From assembly GCA_021234155.1 (NCBI GenBank), contig JAJEKV010000032.1, positions 10,300,099 to 10,364,098 of the forward strand: a stretch of 64,000 bases of DNA. The letters run 5' to 3'. A model generated the notes under the pieces. The model searched no databases and was not told the DNA's origin. It was given only the letters and a program-made list of their open reading frames with translations. Shown here one piece after another: positions 23,785 through 34,551 of this stretch. How positions within the stretch are numbered: the first letter of the stretch is position 1; every line of letters begins with the position of its first letter. This stretch comes from Isoetes taiwanensis (Eukaryota; Streptophyta; Lycopodiopsida; Isoetales; Isoetaceae). The position numbers were made by a program, and so were the translations under genes.

Positions 23785-24430
23785 CAAAGCCTCCATAGAT
23801 TCTTGACGCTTGCTTCCTCAGCAAGCTTTGGGATGCCAGTGCCCTTGAACAGATCAAGACAGCACACTACCAATGCCACATAAATCCCACATTGGAACGA
23901 GGCCCGCAATGCTACATGCATACCCACTTGCCTATGAGAAGGTGCAGACTCATTGCCTCCATTCGCACAGGGGCACACCATCTTCGAATTGAGGCAGGCA
24001 GATGGATTGGTGAGCCACGCCAGGACAGGCTATGTCAATGCTGCCAGATGGGAGTCATTGAGGATGAATCTCATACCCTTCAAAGCTGCCCAATATATGA
24101 TCAAATTCGGACGCGCTATGCTGAGTTGGTCAGGCCTGGCCAGCTGCTACATATGACATTGAGCACGGCTTCCGTACGGGTGCTAGGATCATACCCTCAG
24201 GGCTTATAGACATGCGAGATCAGCTACGTCCTCGGACACACACTTGACATGTATATATACATTTATTTCATGATGATGTATACTTGTACAGTTTGACAAC
24301 ATTCTTATTACTGCCACGGTTTTTCCCTCACCCTTCGGGGCGGGGGTTTTTTAACCGGGACGGTAATAAGTTTGCTGCGCTCCTTTTGGGTCTCAGTGGA
24401 CGATAAAAATCATTCTTTATTTCTTTCTTT
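23785..24430 (+). mobile_element. LINE 3' fragment inside the hAT gene
   Basis: It contains the family C-terminus IASIRTGAHHLRIEAGRW followed by an intact-looking zinc-finger motif CQCCQMGVIEDESHTLQSCP. The 3' untranslated hairpin (24,306-24,369), the terminal motif GTCTCAGTGGACGATAAAA and a TTTC-rich tail to 24,430 follow. It is 5'-truncated, as usual for target-primed insertion. Confidence 0.8.
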
Positions 24431-24950
24431 CTCTAAATAGGTTAATTTGGGATGCTTTTGGCTGGTAAAAACGTTTTTTCTTTCTGGTCTCTTACAGAAA
24501 CAAGGTCTTTAATGAAGTTTTGATTGCATGTTCCATCTATAGGGCCACAACGCACGTTATATGTACCTGCACCACTTTTTCAACATGGAGAAATTGAATT
24601 GGTAACAATTAGTAATTAATTTCTTCTTCCCTTTTATTTTTTCAAGTGATTTTAGAATTAAAGACACCCATATGGGATTATTCTGTAGATTTCATTAGCA
24701 AGTTAGATTTCACATGTGGGAAAAGAAGTTTTTGAAACCACAATATGTGGAAGAAGATGTAGACATGCGGCAGAAGGTCTATCATTCTTTAAGTAGTTCC
24801 AAAAGAGATCATGTCCAATACTCTCGTAGTCAATTGGCTTCGGTGGCGGTGCCTACAGGATCCTGCATGGTCATGTTACCTTTTTGGCGTTGTCTTTCTT
24901 GTGGTATAGGTAATTTCATTTTTCTATTTTGCTTTGTCAATCTTCTTTCA
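24431..24950. other. Region without a recognisable gene
   Basis: May be 3' sequence of the hAT gene displaced by the LINE. A frame at 24,714-24,910 (LKPQYVEEDVDMRQKVYHSL) is open for about 65 codons but I do not recognise it. Confidence 0.35.
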
Positions 24951-26590
24951 CGCAGCGGGGCTTCCGCCCGACAAATTCTAATGCTATATACTGCAGACTA
25001 TAACGAGGCTTGCTCCGGTCTCACCTTTGTCGGGGAGCTTTTGTTGTTAGTAGCATTGGGGTGCGCTAGGGGCTGCCCTCTATCCCCGAGGCGCTCTTGG
25101 CTTGTACATTGACCAGCTAGAAGAATGGCTAGCCGAGCACGGGAGGCTTCGGTTGATGCACCACATAATCCGCAACTCATATATGCCGATGATGTTGACT
25201 GCTCCGCAACTCATATATACCCCGTGAGGACATGCAACGCCACCGGATGCTTTGGACACTTTCTCGCCAATTCCGACATGAGAGTTAACTTGGCCAAGAC
25301 AAGGGTCTTTGTTGGTCCCATCATCCGGCATCCACGCCTTCACTTACCAGGCGGTAGTGGAGGTGGCTCGATCTTATAAGTATTTGGGCATTGAGTTTTC
25401 TACTACCACACACTTTGGGATGCATCCATCAGGTTACAGTCACCGCAGTCTGGAAAGCCCCAGATGCAATGCAAAACAACAAATACAAGGCGTAGTCAGT
25501 ATGCATGGGGTCACCAGCACACTTGTTCGGGGCCTTGGTTGAACCGGGTCCTCCTCTATGGGGCAGAAGTGTGGGGGCGGTGATATCCCTCACCACTTGG
25601 AACGATCTAGAGCAGTGCAGAAGGCCTTCTTGGCCGGGCTTTGGGAGTGAAATCCACGGTCCCATATCGAGATCTTGCTCCGGAGACAAGGCTTCCTTCC
25701 ATTCTGAGAGGGCTGCTACTGGAACGTCACATTATTTACTTCCGGAAGGTGGTGGCTATGGATGAAGCCCGGCTGCCCAACCTTGCTTTGGCGGTGGCGA
25801 TGGGCCCTTGGCGACTCAAAGCTTCTTTGGAAAGACAAGCAAGCCCGGTGGTTCTCGCTATGGAATGTGCAGGCACACGATGTGGACCGATTGCATACAC
25901 CGAAGGAACGCGTTGCCTTGAAGCAAGATTTGGATGCTTGCTTCATGGCCAAGCTTTGGGATGCAGAGGCCCCGGCACATGTCAAGGTGGCAAATTATCG
26001 ACAATGAGGTTAATCCCATGCTCACGAGGGGCCCACACCACTACTACGTGCACCCATCTACCCATGAAAAAGCGCGGGGTGATTGCTTCCATTCGCGACA
26101 GTGCACACCACCTCCGCATTGAGACAGGGGAGATGGATTCGGGGAGCCGCGTGAGGATAGAGTCATCCAATGCCGTCAGCAGGGCGCCATTGAGGATGAA
26201 AGTCACGCCCTCCAGGCTGTCTACGACGAGCATATCCGGGCTCGGTATGCTTTCGGTTAGTTGTGCCCCATCGGGCCTTGCATGAGCTACGAAAGCACGG
26301 CCTCTGTAGGCTTGTTGGGATCGTACCTCCGAGGAGGTAATGGATACGCGGACTCGGTTATGCCCCCCGTCCGGCATTAACCTCAATTTGTACTTGTGAT
26401 TATGTATATAAGCGTGCGGTATGTCAAAGATCCTTATTGCTACTAAGGTTTTTCCCGAAAACCCGCCGGGCGGGGGTTTTTAATCCCGGTAGTAATGTCG
26501 CTGCTTTGCTCTCTCTTTGTACTTGGGTCCCATAGGCCAGTTGGTCTCCGCGGACGATAAAATCATATTCTATTCTATTCTTATAAACCT
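24950..26590 (+). mobile_element. LINE fragment with RT, about 1.6 kb, frameshifted
   Basis: The longest plus-strand copy of the family. It has RT motif B-like GCARGCPLSPR (about 25,065), the catalytic box LIYADDVD (about 25,180), MRVNLAKTRVFVGP (25,278), KYLGIEFSTTTHFG (25,378), RHIIYFRKVVAMDEARLPNL (25,730) and the C-terminal SIRDSAHHLRIETG (26,090). The 3' hairpin is at 26,435-26,497, and the terminal motif TCTCCGCGGACGATAAAA is followed by a few TTCTA units. Several frameshifts break the ORF. Confidence 0.85.
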
Positions 26591-26869
26591 TTTTCCATCA
26601 ATCAACTAGCGTATATCTAACCACCAGTGGCTAGCCTTATGTTTCTGTCAAGTAAGAGCAATTATATAATGGAACTTGTTGATCCTGAACTTGATACTTG
26701 CATCACCCTTAGTGGATTTTTATGGTTAGAACCTCCAGATTGCTTAAGGCAACTAGTCTTCATGCAAATTTGCAAAAAACTAACAACCACTTTAGGATCC
26801 TTGAAGTAAAATGAGACAGTTACATGCAGATCTGGATATCTCAAGCTATATTGATCATTTTGACATTAT

Positions 26870-27235
26870 TTTTGAAGGAAAAATCAAAGAAAAGTTGTAC
26901 TGACATATGGGAATTTTTTTGGTTCAATTTGAATTTGGGATGATTAAGAAGAAATAGGTTCAAAGTGGATAGAAAATTTGGCCAGTGCATTTAGACCGAA
27001 AAAGATATACACATTCAAATGATGATATTTTGATTTGAGTTATCGTAATCGTTGTCACATGAATTTTAAAGAAAAAATCAAAGATGATGTGTGGCAACGT
27101 ATAAGAAGAATTTGGCTTAATTTGGATCTGGATGACTGAGAAATCTGATTCAAAGTCGATAGAAAATTTGGTCATTGCACTTTTCCGAGAAAGAAAGGGG
27201 TTTACACATTCAAATGTTAATATCCTGAGTTACAA
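26870..27235. repeat. Two-unit imperfect tandem repeat of about 190 bp
   Basis: Both units contain AAAAATCAAAGA, GATAGAAAATTTGG and TACACATTCAAATG in the same order (26,880-27,040 and 27,070-27,225). No coding potential was seen. Confidence 0.65.
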
Positions 27236-27247
27236 ACATGCCAAACA

Positions 27248-27830
27248 TCTATTTTGTTCTCATGAGACCTTTTTTACAACTTATATATTTCGTCAATTCT
27301 AGGTTTTTATTATCGACCTTCCTCTTGAACATTCCTTCTTTTGAGCTTTGTCTTCCTACTTTCTCACTCTCCCACTCTCCCATGCCCTTTTGCAAGGTAC
27401 TTGAAATTTGTGATTTGGTGTTTCTCCTTATCTTGCTTGTCTATTTTTGCTTCATTTGTAGTTTATAGTGGATGTTCTTCCCTGCCTTAGTTGCATTTGA
27501 TATTTTTCTGATTAGGTAGATGTTCTTCTCCGTCCTATTTGCTTCGTTATGTTGATTGGATGCATGTTCTTCCCCGCACTAGTTTGCAGATGTTATTCCT
27601 GGCTAGGCGGATGTTCTTCCCCATCTTATCGCTTGTCCTCATTTTATAGAAGCAGTTTGCTTATTTGTTACATGATTCGCTCTTGTATATGCTTGTTTGT
27701 TGATTTTGACATAATTGATAGTTCCTTATCATGTTTCATTTTCAAGTTTTTTTGTTCTTTTAGAGCTAATTCAAGCCGCATTCATTGGAACATGGCTTCA
27801 TAATTATGGAATTTAAAAAAAAAAACTTTC
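27248..27830 (+). repeat. Hairpin-family element, copy E4 (hairpin absent)
   Basis: Matches the reverse complement of 29,240-29,805 over about 560 bp, including CTCATGAGAC, CTTATATATTTCGTC and an array of four or five spaced GGATGTTCTTCCC-like units (27,471-27,620). The leading hairpin seen in copies E2 and E3 is not present here. Open frames in both copies encode unrelated hydrophobic peptides with no family match and are probably incidental. Confidence 0.65.
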
Positions 27831-28385
27831 AATTATTAGTAGTAATTATTAATTTAGTTAATAATTATTAATAAGTACTATTAATAATTATTTAATTAAT
27901 AATTATTAATAATAACAAATTATTATTAATAATTAATTGATTTGAATGGCCAAAACAAATCTAAAGCTAAACATATTAAAAACCCCGGAACTAGACAAAA
28001 GCCGAGGGTTTATTAAGTAAGAAATAAAGCCACATAGACTCAAAGTCCGGAATCTTATCAAATGGATTAAAAATCTCGCCCTTTCAGGTTTTCGAGGAAA
28101 ACCATGAAGGTAAAAGATGGACGGAGAGTGATATAACTGATGAAAATGAGATCCGAGACTAGCATCAATATGTCGAATGATCTCTATGCGTCAGCAGACT
28201 ACCAAGCCAAGCATCAACACTGCCAGCTCCAAAAGTACCAAAAACTAATAGAAGGATCTGCATGCTCGCCATATTCTCATAGGAAGACACCCATGAATAA
28301 ACATAAGAGATGAAAAGGAAATAAACCTAGAGTAAATTCAAAAGAGCACAAGAAAAAATGAAATTCAGAAATGAATATAAAGAAA
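27831..28385. other. AT-rich spacer of the inverted arrangement
   Basis: 27,810-27,940 is almost only A and T, with nested TAATTATTAAT inverted repeats. The rest has no recognisable feature. A similar AT-rich stretch at 29,010-29,235 flanks the other arm. Confidence 0.6.
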
Positions 28386-28888
28386 AATCATGAAATGGAC
28401 AGGGAAGAACATCCACTCTGCCAGAAGGAACTCGTGCAAGCTAGAGCAGGGAAGCATCCACTCTGCCAGAAGAAACTCGTGCAAGCTAGAGCAGGGAAGA
28501 ACATCCGTCCAAAAGAATAAGAATAATAAGACGGGGAAGAGCATCCACATAGCCAGGATAAACAACTGCAAGCTAGTGTAGGGAAGATAATCCGCCTATG
28601 AAAAAAGAAAAGTGAAAAGACAAAAAGACATGCATCAAGAAACTCAACAAATGCAGAAGCAAAACATGGAGATATAAGATCAGGTAGGGAGGGAGGAAAA
28701 CTAGAAACAAGAAGAAGAAAGAAAGGGAACACTCAAAGAGAAGGCCGATAGGAATGAACTGGAAGAGAATGACAATATATAGAGAAACAATAGAAAAAGG
28801 GAAAAAATCTGATAAAAATAGGTCAATGATATGGCGTCTTCCCAAGAATGATGGTTCTATGATGGCATAGAACCATTGCATTCTTGGG
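28386..28888 (-). repeat. Hairpin-headed non-coding element, copy E2
   Basis: On the minus strand it begins with a near-perfect hairpin (28,841-28,861 with 28,866-28,888, ATGG loop) built on TGGTTCTATG / CATAGAACCA. It continues with ATCGGCCTTCTCTTTGAGTG at about 28,750 and ends in a 3-4-unit array of GGATG(TTC)TTCCCTG followed by CTCTAGCTTGCACGAGTT (28,400-28,540). Compare E1 and E3. Confidence 0.65.
28841..28888 (-). repeat. Conserved hairpin of element E2
   Basis: Stem of about 20 bp with two internal mismatched bases and a 4-base loop. The outer arms read CCCAAGAATG / CATTCTTGGG. Confidence 0.85.
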
Positions 28889-29009
28889 CGACTCTATGTA
28901 TCAAACAAACAACATCATATGGCCGAAAGAAGAGGAACACTCCATCTCATACACCCTAAGTATAATCATGGAAGACAAGGTCAAATTATTATATGATCTT
29001 TAAATATCC

Positions 29010-29887
29010 ATTATCATGATAATGGATAATGATAATGATTATCAGTTAATTAATAAGTAATAATTAATATTAATAATAAGTTATTATCATTACTTATAAT
29101 AATTAGATAAGTACAATGGAATAATTAATATATAATTATCTTTCTCTAAATTATTGTTCAACTAATAATAATTATTAGTTGAACTATAATTAATTATTTA
29201 ATTAATTCTCTGAGTTTATTAATAATAATTTTTAAAAGCAAGAAAAATATTAAAAAAATTTCCAAGTCATGAAGCCACGTTCCAATTTAAATGCGGCTTG
29301 AATTAAGTCTAAAAAAACAAAAAACTTGACAATGAAACATACTAAGAAACTGTCAATCATGTCAAAATCAACAAACAAGCATATACAAGAACGAATCGGG
29401 TAAGAAATAAGGAAACTGCTTCTATAAAATGAGGACAAGCCACAGGATGGGGAAGAACATCCGTCTAGCCAGGAATAACATCTGCAAAGTAGTGCAGAGA
29501 AGAACATCCATCCAATCAACACAATGAAGCAAATAGGATGGAGAAGAACATCTGCCTAGTCAGAAAATATCAAATGCAACTAAGGCAGGGAAGAACATCC
29601 ACCTATAAACTACAAATGAAGGAAAAGTAGACAAGCAAGATGAGGAGAAACATCAACCACAAATTTCAAGTACCTTGCAAAAGGGCATGGGAGAGTGGGA
29701 AAGTAGGAAGATAAAGCTTAAAAGAAGGAACGCTCAAGAGGAAGGCCGATGATGAAAACCTAGAATGGACGAAATATATAAGCTGTAAAAAAAGTCTCAT
29801 GAGAATAAAATAGACGTTCCAAAAAAGAAGGCCCGTCTTCTCCAAGAATGATGGTTCTATGTTGTCATAGAACCATTGCATTCTTGG
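29010..29887 (-). repeat. Hairpin-headed non-coding element, copy E3, with AT-rich flank
   Basis: The minus strand starts with a hairpin (29,842-29,861 with 29,866-29,887, loop TTGT) identical in stem to that of E2. Then come ATCGGCCTTCCTCTTGAGCG (about 29,740) and the spaced GGATGTTCTTC array (29,440-29,610). It is the inverted partner of E4, so 27.25-29.89 kb forms a large imperfect palindrome. 29,010-29,235 is a low-complexity AT tract. Confidence 0.65.
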
Positions 29888-30730
29888 GAAGACTCTTATA
29901 GCAAAATAAACTACAATATTTGGCCAAAAAACATATTTTTTGGGTGGTTCCTAGCATTTTTTGCTTTGATGTATTTTTTCTCTTAGAGAGCCCCTTTTCT
30001 TCATTACGTCAACTTGATCTATTCTTCAATATTGCATAAGATTGATCCTTTCTATAACCTGGAAATGATGCATTTGGTATGTTCTGGTTGTTGCTTTGGC
30101 GGGTACGTAATGGTCATAGGTCCATTTAACATTATTTCAGTTTTTAGTATCTACTCTTGTTCTATTTGGTTGAGATGTGGATGGTTGGTTCTTTCATTGA
30201 TATTCTGGTTTTCTTAATGTTTATCTTACACAATTTCTGCATAAACCTTTTCACTGTTTTATTTTTTGCTCTCTAGCTTTACTCTTGTCTCCTTTCTATG
30301 GGGTCTGAGAATTTTATTGCGCATCTTTGTGATTTTTCTTTATTCAATTCAATTTATGGTGTGGAGGGCATAATTGGTATTGCTCCATGTCATTCTCTTC
30401 TCTTGTCTCTCTGCGTCATTTTCTCCATACATGTGAAAAAAAAGATTGGCCTTATACTTTCTTAAAAAGCAAATACGTAAAAACTATACCTACTTATAAA
30501 CCACACCTCAAAAAACAACAACATCATCTCCTTAATAAACCATATATTTATATAACCACGTGCAGATTTTCTGAACCAACAACATATGGTCTTTTCTTTA
30601 CTGTTGTTTTTTAAGTGTGGATACAGTATTGGGTTTATTGTATTAGAGATATTTCATCTCAAACCTTTGCACTTGTCCAACTCGTTTTATTGTGAGTATA
30701 ATGAACTCCCCCGATGCCTCGATGATAAGC
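29888..30730. other. Region without a recognisable gene
   Basis: T-rich sequence with short frames only. Nothing assignable was seen. Confidence 0.5.
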
Positions 30731-31615
30731 AAGATATATTTTGGGACATGTTAAAATAAGTATGGCATTTAGAAAAACCTTTCCATAGGAAGACTTTTCC
30801 ATAACTTATCCGATGTTTAGAAAATATCCCAAATTTGGCTCTGTACAAGCAAGCAATGGTAGGAGAAATATGGAGTGAAGATGATAATGAGCCCTTTTAG
30901 AGATGTGATATATCTTGATGCAAGAACATATGTTCTTATATGTAATCTCCTACTATTTTCTTGTGACTATTTTGGACTATACGCTTGTTCTTCTATACTG
31001 GGCATTTCTATTTTATTTCATTTTGTTTTATGAAGGGGACTATACGCATGTTCTTCTATATTGGGCATTTCTATTTTATTTCATTTTGTTTTATGAAGGG
31101 GCCTCGGCTGAACCGTCATATTTAGAGTCCCAGATGTGGTATTTCCAGATTTTTTTGCGGTATTTCTAGCCACCGTTATCAGCCACTGACTGTACACTTT
31201 GCAGTTTCAAGCCCAGAACCAACCAAAGTGACTAGAATGACTTTTGAAGCAGTTCAAGCCGCCCATAAAGCTGCAAGAATGATCTGACTAAAGATCTGAA
31301 CTCTGCCGCATAGTTTCACGCTTGGTTTTTGGCCACAAATAGCACGTTTTGGCCAGAAATACCATTTTTTTTTTACGGAAATACCACTCTATTTGGCCGG
31401 AAATACCACCTGGCTGATAACGGATGGCCGAAAATACCACCAAAAAAGTCCAGAAATACGACATCCCAGACTCTAAATACGGACATTCCTTGGCTGTTTT
31501 GTTTTGGGCTTGATGCCCTGCTCATCCCATAGTTCTTTAGTAGCTTAGCCAGTGGAGTGGATGTGGAGTGGACGTTAAAACTTTATCTATCTACCTATCT
31601 ATCTTTGTAGCTAAC
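30731..31615 (+). repeat. Repeat R/LINE-tail composite with internal 59-bp tandem and MITE
   Basis: 30,731-31,110 and 31,497-31,615 match, inverted, the tandemly duplicated block at 49.6-51.2 kb. A unit of about 60 bp (starting GGACTATACGC) occurs twice at 30,978 and 31,037. The end GGAGTGGACGTTAAAACTTT followed by a TATC-type microsatellite (31,580-31,612) is the LINE-like 3' end in this repeat. A Mutator-like MITE interrupts it at 31,111-31,487. Confidence 0.65.
31111..31487. mobile_element. Mutator-like MITE with long TIRs and 9-bp target duplication
   Basis: The two ends are inverted copies of each other over about 75 bp. Both contain TATTTAGAGTC, GGTATTT or CGTATTT blocks and CCGTTATCAGCCA on the inner side. 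Flanks are CCTCGGCTG (31,102-31,110) and CCTTGGCTG (31,488-31,496), a 9-bp duplication with one mismatch. That length is characteristic of Mutator-like elements. At 377 bp and without an ORF it is non-autonomous. The surrounding repeat continues on both sides. Confidence 0.75.
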
Positions 31616-32079
31616 TGGTTTTTTGGCATGGTTAAATTTAGAAGGCCATCCTCTTTTTTAATGCCATAACTCCAAGGGATTCACTGGATTTTTGGATCCG
31701 ACTTAACTCAGGGTTCGCAATGGCATTCTCAAGAAAGGTTTCTACAAATGTACCAAGATGGGCTGTCATAAAATGAGATCACCAGAATTCCCATATTAGA
31801 CTCAAATTCTAGAGTTATAATGTAGGTGGAAGTTGCATGCATGGAAACGAAGAAAGATGCCAATGATGATTCATTGTTGCTGGAGGACCAGGATGTGCAA
31901 TAAAGTTTCTTTAGTTGATGATTTTTTTTTGTATTTGACAAACATCTGTGCAAGCTTTGTATAGGTAATCCATTTCCAATCAGTCTAATCTATTCTTGCT
32001 TTATAAGCAGAAAATTAACATGAGACGTTGTAAAGCAATCCAGCAAAAACTAATTACTGCATTGGAGAAGAATGCCATC

Positions 32080-34551
32080 TTAAAAATCGTCATCTGTATT
32101 GAAGTCTTCATTTGCACCGACATCCTCTGACGATTCATCTGAAGCTTCCTATATTCCCAAAGAAAAACTTGACATTAGGAGCTTATTTATGCATCTAAAC
32201 TCTGAGTAGAACAGACCTTCAGAGATATTGCATTTGCAGTCGTGTATTCTTGTTCAGTTGAGATTGATGTGTTGTTCATAACTAAAGGAACACACAAACT
32301 TGCAGAATATGCATTGCTGCTGCGTGCACTTTCAGCATCAGAAATTGAGCTACCAAGGTCCTACACATATGGCCATGTAAAAGGGAAATGATCTTAGTTA
32401 CCCATATACAAATTATAAAAACAGTATGACTTAATCATACTTAATCTGTCATGCTAATAATGCAAACATCATGTGTTTTACTTTGAATATGAAAACACAG
32501 CTCACAGTAAAGCAAAACAATACAATGTAATATTCATGTACGGGCAAATTAATACAACTTGAATGTTTCAAACACCTTATGACCAAAGCTTTATTATCAG
32601 GGCATTACGTAATGCAACAAAATATTCATTGTTAGCCTTAGAGGTCGTATTTCTAAGTATATATACTAACCTCATTATATAACTGTTGTTGTAATCGTCT
32701 CATTGAAGCATAAGACTCTTCAACTTTTTCTTGTTCTTGCAAGTTATGTTCTTTCAACTGACTCTCCAGCCACTGTAAATTATGGAATTTCTCAAGATAG
32801 ATTGTAAAAAAGCCTTGCAAATCCTTCTGCAGTGACTCATACTCATCAACATATGCAGGCCTGTGCATATATTAAATTGAAATCAGTTACTAATACGTAT
32901 GCAAGATTGCAACATAAAATGACTAAAATGACCTTTATTTTAGATTTAAGACCACGTTTGCCCATGTATAGAACTGGAACCAATCCCATCCACAAAATTA
33001 CATTTAAATGGATGCGTGGTGTGGTTCTACCTTGAAAAAAAAGTGATGTAATTAAAAGAGAAACAAAAGATGAAGCTATCATCATGACCTGACATTCTCC
33101 AGCACGGAAAAACGTTTTTCACATCTTTCTAGCTCACTTTTATGCTTTTCCTGCAATGCCTGTAGAGACTTCTCTTCATTTTCAGAGCTAATTTGTTCCT
33201 GTTCTGCTAATAAGACATTTGTCAACAAAGAGGAGGTTGCATCTTTCATTGTACGCTCGAGTTCTTCAATCTCAGTGTTCATTAACATTGCCACGCTCCT
33301 GGCTTCCTAAACGGAACAACAGTTGAACTAACAAAAGTGTTGTGTTCAAAGCAAATAGGCCACTTGAAGATACCTCCAGTTGTGCTTCCTTGGCAAGATT
33401 GTCATAAAGTGTTGCACCAGATTTCACAATATCGAGTATTAATGTCCGTGCTGCTTTGACATCAAATGTTTTCATACAGATAGCTGTTTCTCCATCATGA
33501 CTCTGCAACAAACATTTCAGAAAGAAAATGTAATGAAACAACTCATTTAACATCTAACGAATCATTCTTCTTGCACTATTATTAGAACATGGGCCCATTC
33601 TTGAACATGGGGGATAAAAGGGGTGGAGAGCTAACGTGATGGCTGATGAATAGGAATGTACAAACATTGATAAACAATGTTATGCTGCATTCTCCCTGAA
33701 TGAGGGAGAATGCAAAAGATCATTGTGATTATATACCTCCATTTGTGCTGCAAGATCTGCAGCTGACTGAAGCATCGCAGCAACTTTCATGAGTTCCACA
33801 ACAGCATGGTAATCTGCAGAATAAATCTGTTTCGGTTGCAATTTGATTTTTGCCTTCTGGAGCTGAAAATTTTAAATAACACTAGCTGTCAACCTGCTCG
33901 ATATGACGGTTGTCTAATCAGCTAGGAAAATGCCTTGCCATGATGGCTGTTAAGGCATTGATTTGCAACTAGAGAATATTGCACTTAAATGGTCAGAGGC
34001 AGAAAATTTGAGAACTGAATCTAATAATAGATCATTAATACCATTAGCCGAGCCGCGCATTGGACAAACGTGACTCGCCCTGCTTCCGTACTAATGTCAT
34101 AGTCCAAATCACAAGCAGGATCATACCTATGCAACCGACATAAGTAAGGACACAAGAAATGCAAGGTATGCAACGTCTTTGTCCTGAAAATTTTAGATTA
34201 CTGAGGCAGGGAAAATCAAGATCAAAATTAACCAGCGTATCTCTGAATATTATATTCTGGCTAACAATAAACAGAGCCAAACTTCCTTAAGGATTTCAGA
34301 ATGTCATAAAACCTCTTTATTAACCAATGAAGACAATCCGCAACTAGTTGAAAATTTGGCGTGCGGAAACTATCCAGCGAAATAGACCGCTGGTATCCAA
34401 GGCTTTTCATCAACTCCACAAACTCTAAAACAAAAAATAAAAAGATAAGCATAGTGTAGTCCTCAATTTTAAATACATATTCCACTAATGCATGATAATT
34501 ACTTCGGACTTGTGGAAAAGCTGATGGACTACATTGCGAAATTGCAGCCAT
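32080..34551 (-). CDS. IFT38: Intraflagellar transport protein IFT38 / clusterin-associated protein 1
   Basis: Nine exons with GT-AG introns join in frame: 34503-34551, 34313-34424, 34042-34126, 33737-33862, 33374-33502, 33089-33306, 32671-32860, 32217-32360, 32080-32148. They encode 373 residues; the human homologue CLUAP1 has about 410. The N-terminus (FVELMKSLGYQRSISLDSF) and the next exons form the calponin-homology-like domain. After it come long coiled coils (ERTMKDATSSLL to LQWLESQLKEHNL) and an acidic tail ending NTDDDF. IFT38 is a core IFT-B subunit carrying cargo along axonemes. The start at 34,551 is chosen because PQVRKFVEL aligns with the family's short N-terminus; an in-frame ATG at 34,578 is possible. 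In plants this implies flagellated sperm. Confidence 0.93.

Noticed and set aside
27238-27803. Hydrophobic open frames (also 29,250-29,881, 28,365-28,881) as membrane proteins
   Set aside because: They arise from T-rich repeat sequence. The frames are not kept between copies, and peptides differ by frameshift.
28841-28888. Annotated microRNA precursor
   Set aside because: The hairpin is short, occurs in several repeat copies, and no expression evidence is available.
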